Assembly: GCF_040253615.1 (NCBI RefSeq)
Contig: NZ_JBEJGY010000004.1
Coordinates: 3,100,001-3,164,000 of the forward strand
DNA length: 64,000 bases
Reading direction: 5' to 3'
From: Streptomyces sp. Edi4
GTDB lineage: Bacteria; Actinomycetota; Actinomycetes; Streptomycetales; Streptomycetaceae
The notes under the pieces were generated by a model. It saw only the letters and a list, made by a program, of their open reading frames with translations. It made no database searches and had not been told where the DNA came from. The position numbers were made by a program, and so were the translations under genes. Below, piece after piece: positions 28,548-39,099 of the stretch. Position 1 is the stretch's first letter; every line of letters starts with the position of its first letter.

Positions 28548-28955
28548 ATGAGCAGGACCACGACAGGACCGGCGGGGCGCGGCGATCAGCGTGGGCCCGG
28601 GAGCACCGGAACCCGCGGGCCACGGCGGCTCACTCCGCATGAACTGTTCGCGCACAAGCTGCTCGCCGTGCTCAGCGGCGAACGCCCGGTGCACTGGATG
28701 CTGGGCCTGACCGTCGGAGAGGCGTACGAGCAACTGGTGCGGCTCGCCCCGGGCACGCCCTTCCGCACCCGGGGCGCCCGCCCCGTCGTACGGTCCTGCC
28801 GCGCGGCCCCGCCGGCCCGGGGCATCGTCGAGGTGGCCGCCTGCATCGCGGCCGGCGAGCAGGTGCGCGCCATGGCCTTCCGCCTGGAGCGGGGAGCGGA
28901 CCTGCGCTGGCGCTGCGCGGCGGTCGAACTCGGCGGTGAGCGGGTGCGGGGATGA
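28548..28955 (+). CDS. Rv3235-family small conserved protein
   Basis: The 135-residue protein starts at ATG 28548, fixed by gaaggagg nine bases upstream. After a Gly/Arg/Thr-rich tail of about 28 residues comes the conserved core: PHELFAHKLLAVLSGERPVH, the Trp-containing WMLGLTVGEAYEQL, and a C-terminal beta region (VEVAACIAAGEQVRAMAFRL, LRWRCAAVEL). Beside secA in actinobacteria there is usually such a gene of the Rv3235 type. Its function is unknown to me. It converges on secA across a repetitive spacer. Confidence 0.8.
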   Translation: MSRTTTGPAGRGDQRGPGSTGTRGPRRLTPHELFAHKLLAVLSGERPVHWMLGLTVGEAYEQLVRLAPGTPFRTRGARPVVRSCRAAPPARGIVEVAACIAAGEQVRAMAFRLERGADLRWRCAAVELGGERVRG

Positions 28956-29039
28956 CGGGTGCGGGCCAGGCCGGCGGCGTGGCCAGGCAGCGGGCGGGCG
29001 ACCGTGGCGAGCCCGGCGCCCTTCCGCCGCCCCGGAACA

Positions 29040-29240
29040 GCGAAGGGCCCGGCACGAAGGGCCCGCCACGGCGGGGAGCCCGGCACAGCGGAGGGGCCCG
29101 GCACGGCAAAGGGCCCGGCATGGCGGAGCCCGGCGCTGCGAAGCGCCCGGCACGGCGGAGGGGCCCGGCACAGCGGAGGGGCCCGGCACAGCGGAGGGGC
29201 CCGGCACAGCGGAGGGGCCCGGCACAGCGGAGGGCACGCC
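29040..29240. repeat. 18-base tandem repeats in the secA downstream spacer
   Basis: Four perfect copies of gggcccggcacagcggag start at 29161, 29179, 29197 and 29215. They are preceded from about 29040 by looser copies (ggcccggcacggcg). The array separates the convergent Rv3235-like gene and secA. No gene lies in 28956-29333. Confidence 0.85.
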
Positions 29241-29250
29241 ACGGCTAAGA

Positions 29251-29312
29251 GCCCGGCACGGCAAAGGGCCCCGCGCCGTCCGGGACGTTCGTGTCCCAGC
29301 CCGGTGCCGGGC
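29251..29312 (-). terminator. possible secA terminator structure
   Basis: Arms gcccggcac (29251-29259) and gtgccgggc (29304-29312) enclose a smaller hairpin gggac/gtccc (29282-29297). It lies just past the secA stop. The structure is plausible, but the surrounding repeats weaken the case. Confidence 0.45.
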
Positions 29313-29333
29313 CCTCGCCGGTGTGCCGACCGC

Positions 29334-32159
<2,826 letters not shown>

Positions 32160-32357
32160 GGGGGTTGGTCTCCTTGCCGGTCGGGCCTGGCGCGGTCGAG
32201 TGGCTATGGGTGTGGATACAGCAACGGTCATCGTATGCGAGGACCCGGCCGCGCCGGGAGGTCTGCTGTTACGACAACGGACAGGACTGTCCGAAGGTGC
32301 CGGGCTGAGGGGGAAAAGGGGTGGCCGTGCCCGCCGGGACCCCCGGAGAATCGGGCG
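32160..32357. promoter_or_regulatory. secA / acetyltransferase divergent spacer
   Basis: This spacer of about 200 bases should hold both promoters. An inverted repeat cggaca-ggac-tgtccg occupies 32278-32293 and could be an operator. No known regulator consensus is recognised in it. Confidence 0.35.
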
Positions 32358-32930
32358 ATGGAACCCACCACGCTGACCAGCGAGCGCCTGCTTCTGCGTC
32401 CGCTCGGCCCCCAGGACATCAACGCGGTTTACGAAGCCGCCCAGGACCCGGCGATCCAGCGCTGGACGACCATCCCCTCCCCTTATGCGCGCTCCGACGC
32501 CGAAACCTTCGCCGGGAAGATCGCTCCGCAGGCCTGGCGGGACGGCACCGAGTACTGTTTCGCGATCTTCCCCAGGGGCGGCGGTCCGCTGCTCGGCGTG
32601 ATGGGCGTCATGGCGCGCGGCCGGGGCGGAGCCGAGATCGGCTTCTGGGCGGCGGCCGGCCACCGGGGCCACGGCTATGTGACGGAGGCCGTGCTGCTGC
32701 TCGCCCGCTGGGCGTTCACCCAGATCGGGGTCGACCGTCTCGAGTGGCGGGCCGAGGTCGGCAACACCGCCTCGCGAGCCGTCGCCGAGCGGGCCGGGTT
32801 CACCATCGAGGGCGTCCTGCGCGCGGGCACGGTCAACAAGGGCACCCGGCGCGATGCCTGGGTCGGCTCCCTGCTCCCCTCCGATCTCGGCCTGCCCTCC
32901 ACGCTGCCGCATCTGCCCGCGCGGGCCTGA
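32358..32930 (+). CDS. GNAT-family N-acetyltransferase (RimJ/RimL-like)
   Basis: This 190-residue acetyl-CoA-dependent transferase of the RimJ/RimL subfamily begins at ATG 32358 with the typical opening [17 protein letters not shown]. The acetyl-CoA-binding motif A is seen as [19 protein letters not shown], followed by [20 protein letters not shown] and a C-terminal [10 protein letters not shown] strand, all standard for this fold. Likely substrates are an amino group of a ribosomal protein, other protein N-terminus or small molecule; the sequence does not discriminate. It lies alone between secA (divergent) and the glycosylase gene (same strand, 120 bases downstream). Confidence 0.9.
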   Translation: MEPTTLTSERLLLRPLGPQDINAVYEAAQDPAIQRWTTIPSPYARSDAETFAGKIAPQAWRDGTEYCFAIFPRGGGPLLGVMGVMARGRGGAEIGFWAAAGHRGHGYVTEAVLLLARWAFTQIGVDRLEWRAEVGNTASRAVAERAGFTIEGVLRAGTVNKGTRRDAWVGSLLPSDLGLPSTLPHLPARA

Positions 32931-33050
32931 GCGTCATCTGCCCGCGCGGCGACGGCCGTTGCCCGTGGACGTGGGCCCGGGCCCGCCCCCGCCCACGCGC
33001 ACCCGCCCACCCCTGGGGCGCTGTCAGTGGCGGCCACTATCGTGCGGAGC

Positions 33051-34214
33051 ATGACCAGCCTGCCGCTCCCCGCCGTCGAACTGTCCGCCGACGAGGCCCG
33101 CCGGATCGCCCTGCGCGCGCAGGGTTTCCTGGGCGCGCCCGACCGCAGGGGCGGAGTGCGCGCAGTGCTGCGCCACCTCGGCGCGGTCCAGCTCGACACC
33201 ATCTCCGTGCTCGCCCGCTCGCACGAGCTCGTCGCCTACGCCCGCCTCGGCGCGGTGGGCCGCAAGGCCGTCGAAGAGGCGTACTGGAGCGGCGGCCACG
33301 CCTTTGAGTACTGGTCGCACGCGGCCTGCGTCCTGCCCATCGAGGAGTGGCCGCACTTCGCCTTCCGCCGCCGCGCCTACCGCGCGCGCCCGCACTGGAA
33401 CCACGACTTGCCGCAGAGCACCTACGAGCAGGTGATCAAGCAGCTGCGCGCCGAGGGCCCGCTCACCGCGACGGACCTGGGCGGTGCCAAGAACAAGGGC
33501 GAGTGGTGGGACTGGTCGGCCACCAAGATCGCCGTCGAGCGCGCCCTGATGTACGGCGAGGTGGTCTGCACCGAGCGGCGCGGCTGGAAGCGGGTCTACG
33601 ACCTGGCCGAGCGCGCGATTCCGGACGCGCTGCTGCACGACGATCTGGACGACACCGAATGCCTGCGCCGGCTGGTGCGGCTCGCGGGCCAGTCCCTCGG
33701 CGTCGGCACGCGCACGGACATCGCGGACTACCACCGCCTCAAGGGTGAACAGTTCGACGCGGTGGTCGCCGATTCCGGCCTGGTCCCGGTGACCGTGCGG
33801 GGCTGGTCCAAGCCCGCGTGGGCCGATCCTCAGGCGCTGGCCTCCGTGCCGCGCGGCCGTCACCGCACCACGCTGCTCTCGCCGTTCGACTCGCTGGTGT
33901 GGGAGCGGGCCCGGGCCGAGCGGATCTTCGGCTTCACCCACCGCCTGGAGGCCTACGTCCCCAAACCCCGCCGGATCCACGGGTACTTCGCGATGCCGCT
34001 GCTGTCCGGCGGCAAGCTGATCGGCCGGGTCGATCCGGCACGCGAGGGCCGCACCCTGGTCGCCAAGCAGGTCTCCCTGGAGTCGCCCAAAGCCGTCGGG
34101 CCCATGGCCGAGGCGCTGCGGGAGGCGGCCCAGTGGGTGGACTGCGACGCCGTACGGATCGAGCGGGCCGGGACGCCTCAGGAGACGGCGGCGCTCACCG
34201 CGGCGCTCACGTGA
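33051..34214 (+). CDS. YcaQ-type winged-helix DNA glycosylase
   Basis: The 387-residue protein of the crosslink-repair YcaQ/AlkX (HTH_42) family starts at ATG 33051 with cggag upstream. Conserved features are ARRIALRAQGFLG, the catalytic-type Q-x-D motif in GAVQLDTISVLARSHELV, the WSHAACVLPIEEWP segment, and the C-terminal LLSPFDSLVWERARAERIF with VPKPRRIHGYFAMPLL. The family includes enzymes that excise bulky N7-alkylguanine or unhook interstrand crosslinks; some members are self-resistance enzymes in antibiotic clusters, but no such cluster is visible here. It is a housekeeping or genotoxin-defence candidate. It converges on the orphan response-regulator gene 20 bases away. Confidence 0.88.
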   Translation: MTSLPLPAVELSADEARRIALRAQGFLGAPDRRGGVRAVLRHLGAVQLDTISVLARSHELVAYARLGAVGRKAVEEAYWSGGHAFEYWSHAACVLPIEEWPHFAFRRRAYRARPHWNHDLPQSTYEQVIKQLRAEGPLTATDLGGAKNKGEWWDWSATKIAVERALMYGEVVCTERRGWKRVYDLAERAIPDALLHDDLDDTECLRRLVRLAGQSLGVGTRTDIADYHRLKGEQFDAVVADSGLVPVTVRGWSKPAWADPQALASVPRGRHRTTLLSPFDSLVWERARAERIFGFTHRLEAYVPKPRRIHGYFAMPLLSGGKLIGRVDPAREGRTLVAKQVSLESPKAVGPMAEALREAAQWVDCDAVRIERAGTPQETAALTAALT

Positions 34215-34235
34215 GGGCCACGGCTTCGGCGCCGG

Positions 34236-34991
34236 TCATCTGATTTCGAGGATCTTCTCGCGCATCGCGTAGACCACCGCCTCCATCCTGGAGTGCAGTT
34301 GCAGCTTCTCCAGGATGTTGCGCACATGGTTCTTCACGGTGTTCTCGGAGATGAACAGCTGCTTGGCGATGTCACGGTTGTTCATCCCGGTCGCTACGAG
34401 CTTGAGCACTTCGAGTTCCCGGTCGGTGAGCCGGGGCGCGGGCACCAGGCGGCGCTCGTCGGTGCGCTGGATCATCGACTTGAACTCGGTGAGCAGCTTG
34501 GAGGCCATCGACGGGCTGATCTGCGACTGGCCGTCGGCCACCGCCCGGATCGCGGTCGCCACCTCGTCGGTGGAGATCTCCTTCAGGAGATAGCCGGTCG
34601 CGCCGGCCTTGATCGCGTCATAGAGGTCGGCCTCCTCGTCGCTGATCGTCAGCATGATGATCTTCGCGCTGGGGGCCACCTCCTTGATGGAGGTGCAGGC
34701 CTCGATGCCGCCGCGCCGGGGCATGCGCACGTCCATCAGGACGATGTCGGGCAGCAGATCGGCCGCCTTGTCCACCGCCTCCGCGCCGTCCCCGGCCTCG
34801 CCGACGACCTGGATGTCCTCCTCGGCGGCCAGCACGATCTCAAGGCCCCGGCGGAAGAGGGCGTGGTCGTCCACGACCAGGACGCGGATGGGCTCCTCGC
34901 GCGAGCCGCCCATGCCGCTGTCGCAGCCGTCCCCACCGCTCGGGCTGTCCGCGTGGGAACCGTGGTGCACCGGCCCGAAGCTGTCCGCCAT
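34236..34991 (-). CDS. orphan LuxR/NarL-family response regulator
   Basis: The 251-residue regulator begins at ATG 34991 with ggggagga just upstream. A Gly/Ser-rich leader of about 33 residues is followed by a receiver domain ([14 protein letters not shown]; phosphoacceptor Asp in [15 protein letters not shown]; conserved Lys in YLLKEIS). The C-terminal LuxR helix-turn-helix reads [20 protein letters not shown] then [20 protein letters not shown]. No histidine kinase gene adjoins, so it is an orphan here. The inverted repeat gttggtg-tgctg-caccaac (35021-35039), 30 bases upstream, is a candidate autoregulatory site. It lies downstream of hpf, separated by a hairpin. Confidence 0.93.
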   Translation of the reverse strand: MADSFGPVHHGSHADSPSGGDGCDSGMGGSREEPIRVLVVDDHALFRRGLEIVLAAEEDIQVVGEAGDGAEAVDKAADLLPDIVLMDVRMPRRGGIEACTSIKEVAPSAKIIMLTISDEEADLYDAIKAGATGYLLKEISTDEVATAIRAVADGQSQISPSMASKLLTEFKSMIQRTDERRLVPAPRLTDRELEVLKLVATGMNNRDIAKQLFISENTVKNHVRNILEKLQLHSRMEAVVYAMREKILEIR

Positions 34992-35020
34992 CGTTCCTCC
35001 CCCTGAAGGCCGTGGCCCGA

Positions 35021-35039
35021 GTTGGTGTGCTGCACCAAC
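35021..35039. promoter_or_regulatory. inverted repeat upstream of response regulator
   Basis: Perfect 7-base arms gttggtg and caccaac with a 5-base spacer lie 30 bases before the regulator ATG. This dyad symmetry is suited to a dimeric LuxR-type regulator. The binding protein is not known. Confidence 0.5.
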
Positions 35040-35122
35040 CACGCTCCGGGGAGGCGGGGTTGGCGTGCGACGCCATGATTTCATGCCCGGCCCTCAGAAA
35101 GGCGATTCCGTGGTCGCACGGT

Positions 35123-35159
35123 GGTGCCCCTGGGGGCGCACAGACGCTCCAGGGGCACC
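35123..35159 (-). terminator. hpf terminator
   Basis: Arms ggtgcccctgg (35123-35133) and ccaggggcacc (35149-35159) pair perfectly over 11 bases, about 80 bases past the hpf stop on the minus strand. Confidence 0.7.
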
Positions 35160-35240
35160 ATCATCCGTGGATACGGCACGCCGTCCGCCGTTGTTCAGCG
35201 CGTCGGCCGGCGCGTTCACCCGTGGTCCTTCCCGGCGGGA

Positions 35241-35930
35241 TCAGCCGCCCAGAGCGCCGCCCGCGCCACTCGCGTCCTCGCCGGCGAGCGGGTCGGTCTC
35301 CAGGCGGATGACGCCGTAGTCGTACGCGTGCCGCCGATAGACGACACTGGGCTGCTTGGTCTCGGAGTCGACGAACAGATAGAAGTCGTGCCCGACCAGC
35401 TCCATCTCGTAGAGCGCCTGGTCAAGCGTCACGGGAGCCGCGGTGTGTGTCTTCTCGCGCACCACCAGCGGTCCTTCGCCCTGCACTTCGAGCGAGCCGA
35501 TCCTGGTGGTGGGGACGCGGTCCTCATCCGCGGTGGCCACGAGCTCGCCGTTTCCGTCCAGCTGCGCCACGCCCGGAACGGCGTCGACGACCTCGGCGGC
35601 CGAGAGCCGCCCGTTGCCGCGGCGGGTGTAACGCTTGTCGTGCTGCTTGCGCAGCCGCGCCTCCAGCTTGCCGGTCGCCAGGTCGAGCGCCGCGTACGGG
35701 TCCGCTGCCGCCGCTTCGGCCCGGATCACCGGGCCTCGCGAGTGGAGGGTGATCTCCACCCGGTCCGAGCGGTCCGCCTGCCGCGGGTTGTGCTCCTTGG
35801 ACACCTCGACGTCCAGGCTGATTACCTTGCCGTCGAGCTTCTGGATCTTCTCCAGCTTCAGCTTCTCGGCCACGTGCTTGCGGAACCGCTCGGGCACCTC
35901 GGTCTTGCGGCCCTTGACGACGATGTCCAC
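35241..35930 (-). CDS. hpf: ribosome hibernation promoting factor, long form
   Basis: Long HPF binds the decoding region of idle ribosomes and drives formation of 100S dimers. The GTG at 35930 (reading MDIVVKGRKTEVPERFRKHV) is chosen over an upstream ATG at 35963 because the family begins there and a gga-rich site precedes it. The product is 229 residues. The N-terminal S30AE domain (residues 1-105) shows EKLKLEKIQKLDGKVISLDV, and a linker (TRRGNGRLSAAEVVDAVPG) leads to the C-terminal dimerisation domain with KTHTAAPVTLDQALYEMELV and GHDFYLFVDSETKQPSVVYR. Streptomycetes usually induce it in stationary phase or stress; the spacer upstream is long enough for independent control. Confidence 0.93.
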   Translation of the reverse strand: MDIVVKGRKTEVPERFRKHVAEKLKLEKIQKLDGKVISLDVEVSKEHNPRQADRSDRVEITLHSRGPVIRAEAAAADPYAALDLATGKLEARLRKQHDKRYTRRGNGRLSAAEVVDAVPGVAQLDGNGELVATADEDRVPTTRIGSLEVQGEGPLVVREKTHTAAPVTLDQALYEMELVGHDFYLFVDSETKQPSVVYRRHAYDYGVIRLETDPLAGEDASGAGGALGG

Positions 35931-36247
35931 GCAGAACTCCGTTCCCGGATCACTCCGCCTCAACGCGGAGTTGCTCCCTTTTGCACCAGACCCCGGTGAT
36001 AGTGCCGGAGCCTCGGACTCGGTGACGTATCACCTCCTCCTCCCCCGTCGAGAAGATCCCCACCCCACCTCGTCGGGTGGTAAGTGAAAACGCGCCGGAG
36101 CTCAGCCGTGCATTAAGTGAACGGGCTTTCGCCATTCCTCACCACCGAACATAGCTCGCCCGACGCGATGTCGGCACCCGCTACTGGAACGTACCTCCAG
36201 TCAGGTGTTTCCGCTCTCTCACTACCTGCAACGATGCAAGTTCTCGG
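35931..36247. promoter_or_regulatory. hpf upstream spacer
   Basis: About 315 relatively AT-richer bases lie between the comF stop and hpf. No gene is supported. It presumably carries stress- or growth-phase-responsive hpf promoters. I cannot assign boxes with confidence. A small hairpin ccacc/ggtgg sits near 36065-36080. Confidence 0.35.
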
Positions 36248-37084
36248 TCAGTTCCGGTTTATCGCGAACGATTCCGGAGTGGCCGCGACAACCGCGGCCA
36301 GGACCCGCCGAGGACCCGCATGCCACTGCGCATCCCCGCTTCTTCGCCGATGATGCGCGGATCCGGGCGGTGAAATTCCCGGAATTCTCTGCCTGAGGCA
36401 TCCATCTTCTTCGCCTTCTCCGCGGTAACCCATACCGGGTTCCCGTACCCGCCCTGCGGCAACCGCCCGCGCGGCCTCCACCAGGGACGCGCCCGTGGTC
36501 ATCAGATCGTCCACCAGGACCACGCTGCCGCCCTCCAGGAGCCGCGCCCCGCCGCCCGCCACCCTCAGGGCGCCCGCCAGATTCGCGAGCCTCTGCGGCG
36601 CGCTCAGCCCCGCCTGGTCGGCCACCGCGCGGCCCTGGCGCAGGACCGGCGCCACCCGGGCGTCCGTCCCCGTCCTGCGCAGCTCTCCGGCGGCGGCCAG
36701 CGCCATCCTGCGGGTCGCGTCATGGCCCCGGGCCCGTACCGCGCGGCGCGACGACGGCACGGGGACCAGCACCAACTGCCCCCGCGCGCAGGGGCCGGCG
36801 GCCGCCCGCACCGCGCCCGCCAGCGCCCGCCCGAGCACCCCGGCCAGACCGAGGGCGCCGCGCTCCTTGTGACCGAGCAGCACCGCGCGCACCGCGTCCT
36901 CGTACCGCGCCGCCGCGTACACCTCGGGCAGCCCGGCCGGCTCGGGCGCCGGACGCACCCGCCGCGCCGGCCCGTCCAGCAGCGCCGCCCGGCACCGCCC
37001 GCACAGCGCCGTACGCTGCCTGCCGCAGCCGCCGCAGGAAGCCGGCAGCACCAGGCCGGAGAACTCCCGCCACCACCCCCGCAT
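36248..37084 (-). CDS. ComF-family phosphoribosyltransferase-like protein
   Basis: This 278-residue protein starts at ATG 37084 (MRGWWREFSGLVLPASC). An N-terminal zinc finger of four Cys is present (CGGC and CGRC). A type I phosphoribosyltransferase fold follows: VPVPSSRRAVRARGHDATRR, ADQAGLSAPQRLANLAGAL and the PRPP-binding loop VVLVDDLMTTGAS. The C-terminus AAVVAATPESFAINRN is characteristic of actinobacterial ComF homologues. Between the PRPP loop and this tail, about 50 residues (EPGMGYRGEGEEDGCLRQRI...) look unusual for the family. ComF takes part in DNA uptake in competent bacteria; in non-competent streptomycetes the role is unclear. It sits between lpqB (upstream) and hpf. Confidence 0.85.
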   Translation of the reverse strand: MRGWWREFSGLVLPASCGGCGRQRTALCGRCRAALLDGPARRVRPAPEPAGLPEVYAAARYEDAVRAVLLGHKERGALGLAGVLGRALAGAVRAAAGPCARGQLVLVPVPSSRRAVRARGHDATRRMALAAAGELRRTGTDARVAPVLRQGRAVADQAGLSAPQRLANLAGALRVAGGGARLLEGGSVVLVDDLMTTGASLVEAARAVAAGRVREPGMGYRGEGEEDGCLRQRIPGISPPGSAHHRRRSGDAQWHAGPRRVLAAVVAATPESFAINRN

Positions 37085-37197
37085 GAGTCCACTGTGCCCA
37101 CACCGCCGCGCCCCGGCCACCCCTGTGGACAACCGGGGGGACCGTCAGGCGGAGCAGGCGGGTGCCGGGGGCGCTGGGCGTCGCGTCCCCGGACCGA

Positions 37198-39099
37198 CTA
37201 GCCCGGGTAGGCCGGCGCCGAGCCCTTCTTCACCGCCGTCTTCCAGTTCGCACCCGGCGGCAGCCGGACGATGCCGTCCTCCTGCGAGTGGGCCACCAAC
37301 GGCATCCGGTCGTCGTCGGTGGCGGCGACATCCGTGACCTTGTTGACGCTGGGCAGGGTGCCGGCCGCCGAGGTGGAACCGTCGGTCTGCACGTAACGCA
37401 GCTGCTGCGAGACCCCGCCGGCCTCCTTGCCGACCACCACCAGGCGGCTGCGTCCGGCCCAGGACACCGCCGTCACGTCCTCCATCTGCGGGGCGGCAGG
37501 CCGTAGTTCGACCACCGAGATCACGTTCTTGCCGCCCTGTGCGGTCCGCTCGACCCGGCCGATCCGCAGCGTCGTACGGCCGCCGTCGGACACCAGCAGC
37601 GCGGCCCGCACCCCGTCCGCCGACATCCGCACCTGCTGCACTCGCGCGCCGCCGAGACCGGCGACGTCCACCGTCTCCGGTGAGCCCGAGCCCTGCACAA
37701 GGCGCAGCAGACGAGGCCTCGCCGGGTCACGGTCGGCCACCCACAAATCGCCTCTCCCGTCCCAACTCGGCGCCGACAGGCCCCCGTTGACGTCCTTGTC
37801 GGCGCTGGTCACCGACGTCCGCACCAGTTCGCCGCCGGCCGCGAGCGGAGCCACGAACAGCGACTTGCCGTCCGCCGACACCCCGGCCGCGCGCTTCTCG
37901 TCCCGCGAGACGGCGACCGTACGCACCTGTTGCTCGCCCTTGCCGAACGGGCCCTGCACCGGCTCCGTGACCGCCGTGGAGTCCGTGTCGTCGGAGCCGT
38001 CCACGCCACTGCCCGAGCCGCCGCTACCGCTGTCGGCGCGCATGCGCTCCACATGGCCCCCGGCGTCCACGAAGTACTGTCCGGGACTTGTCGACATGCG
38101 GTCGGGCGCGTACGTCTCGGCCTGGTCGCCGCTGAGTACGCACAACTGGGATCCATTGGCACGGTCGAGCTCCACGGAGCCGACCCGAGTGGTCGTCAGA
38201 TCCCGCACGGTGAACAGGAGTTGGGCCGCCATCCGCTTGCACACCGCTTCACCGGCGTTGGACGCGCGCTCATTCAGGGGAACCTTCAGCGCGTTGCGGT
38301 CGTCAAGGGCGAGCGACTTGGTGTCGCTCTTCAGCGACGTGCCCGAGGGAAACTTCGATGTGACGACCGGTTCCAGCCAACTGGTGGGGCCGTCGAGGAC
38401 CGACTGCACCGTCTGCGTGATGAGGTTCATCTGCGTCTCGGGATCGGTGCGCTGGCGCACGTACACCGGGTCGGCGACCAGACGGTCCTGGCCCGCAGCG
38501 AAGTAGTACTTGTTGACGGAACGGTAGATCCGCTGGAAGTCCGACTGCCCGAGCAGCAGTCCCTGCGGCAGCGCGTCGATGCGCCACTCCCGGCCAGACC
38601 CGTCCGGGCCGCTCTGGCGGACCAGGTGGATGGTCTGGGTGTACGTCTCCTGCGGCTTGGCCGGCTGGTAGGCGCGCTGCTTGTCGACGAGGGCGACACG
38701 CTTGCCGGAGACGGTGAAGGTGAAGCCGCTGGAGTCCGCGCCCCGGTCGCTGGAGCGGTTGGCCTGCGGGTCGGGGCCGTCGGCCAGGACGGTGACCTGG
38801 TCGGCCCGCCAGTCCTTGGCGGCCTTCGTGGTCAGATACTGACGAGCCATCGCGAACTGCGGATCATCGCTGGTCATCGCCTCGAGGAAGCCCGCGACGA
38901 TCTCATTGGGCTCGGCCCCGGGCCGTGGCGGCACCGCGTAGACCTGCACCTGCGAGTCGGCCCGCTGGGACGCCGAGACCGAGTGCACGTCACCGCTGCT
39001 CGGCATGGACGCGCAGCCCGACACGAGCAGCGAGCCGCAGCCCAGCGCCACCACTGGCCCCAGCAGCTTGCCGCGGGCCCTCCCCCGGTCAGCGCCCAC
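37198..39099 (-). CDS. lpqB: lipoprotein LpqB of the MtrAB system
   Basis: LpqB is a membrane-anchored lipoprotein that modulates the sensor kinase MtrB in actinobacteria. The GTG at 39099 has an excellent aggaggg 8 bases upstream and lies inside the mtrB 3' end (11-base overlap); an upstream ATG would overlap mtrB much further. The 633-residue product has a signal peptide with lipobox LLVSGC, then a GerMN-like region (residues 60-300) and a C-terminal beta-propeller-like part with repeated strands (AAGVSADGKSLFVAP, GRGDLWVADRDPARPRLLRL). Both domains match the LpqB family. The mtrA-mtrB-lpqB order is the canonical operon. Confidence 0.94.
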   Translation of the reverse strand: MGADRGRARGKLLGPVVALGCGSLLVSGCASMPSSGDVHSVSASQRADSQVQVYAVPPRPGAEPNEIVAGFLEAMTSDDPQFAMARQYLTTKAAKDWRADQVTVLADGPDPQANRSSDRGADSSGFTFTVSGKRVALVDKQRAYQPAKPQETYTQTIHLVRQSGPDGSGREWRIDALPQGLLLGQSDFQRIYRSVNKYYFAAGQDRLVADPVYVRQRTDPETQMNLITQTVQSVLDGPTSWLEPVVTSKFPSGTSLKSDTKSLALDDRNALKVPLNERASNAGEAVCKRMAAQLLFTVRDLTTTRVGSVELDRANGSQLCVLSGDQAETYAPDRMSTSPGQYFVDAGGHVERMRADSGSGGSGSGVDGSDDTDSTAVTEPVQGPFGKGEQQVRTVAVSRDEKRAAGVSADGKSLFVAPLAAGGELVRTSVTSADKDVNGGLSAPSWDGRGDLWVADRDPARPRLLRLVQGSGSPETVDVAGLGGARVQQVRMSADGVRAALLVSDGGRTTLRIGRVERTAQGGKNVISVVELRPAAPQMEDVTAVSWAGRSRLVVVGKEAGGVSQQLRYVQTDGSTSAAGTLPSVNKVTDVAATDDDRMPLVAHSQEDGIVRLPPGANWKTAVKKGSAPAYPG

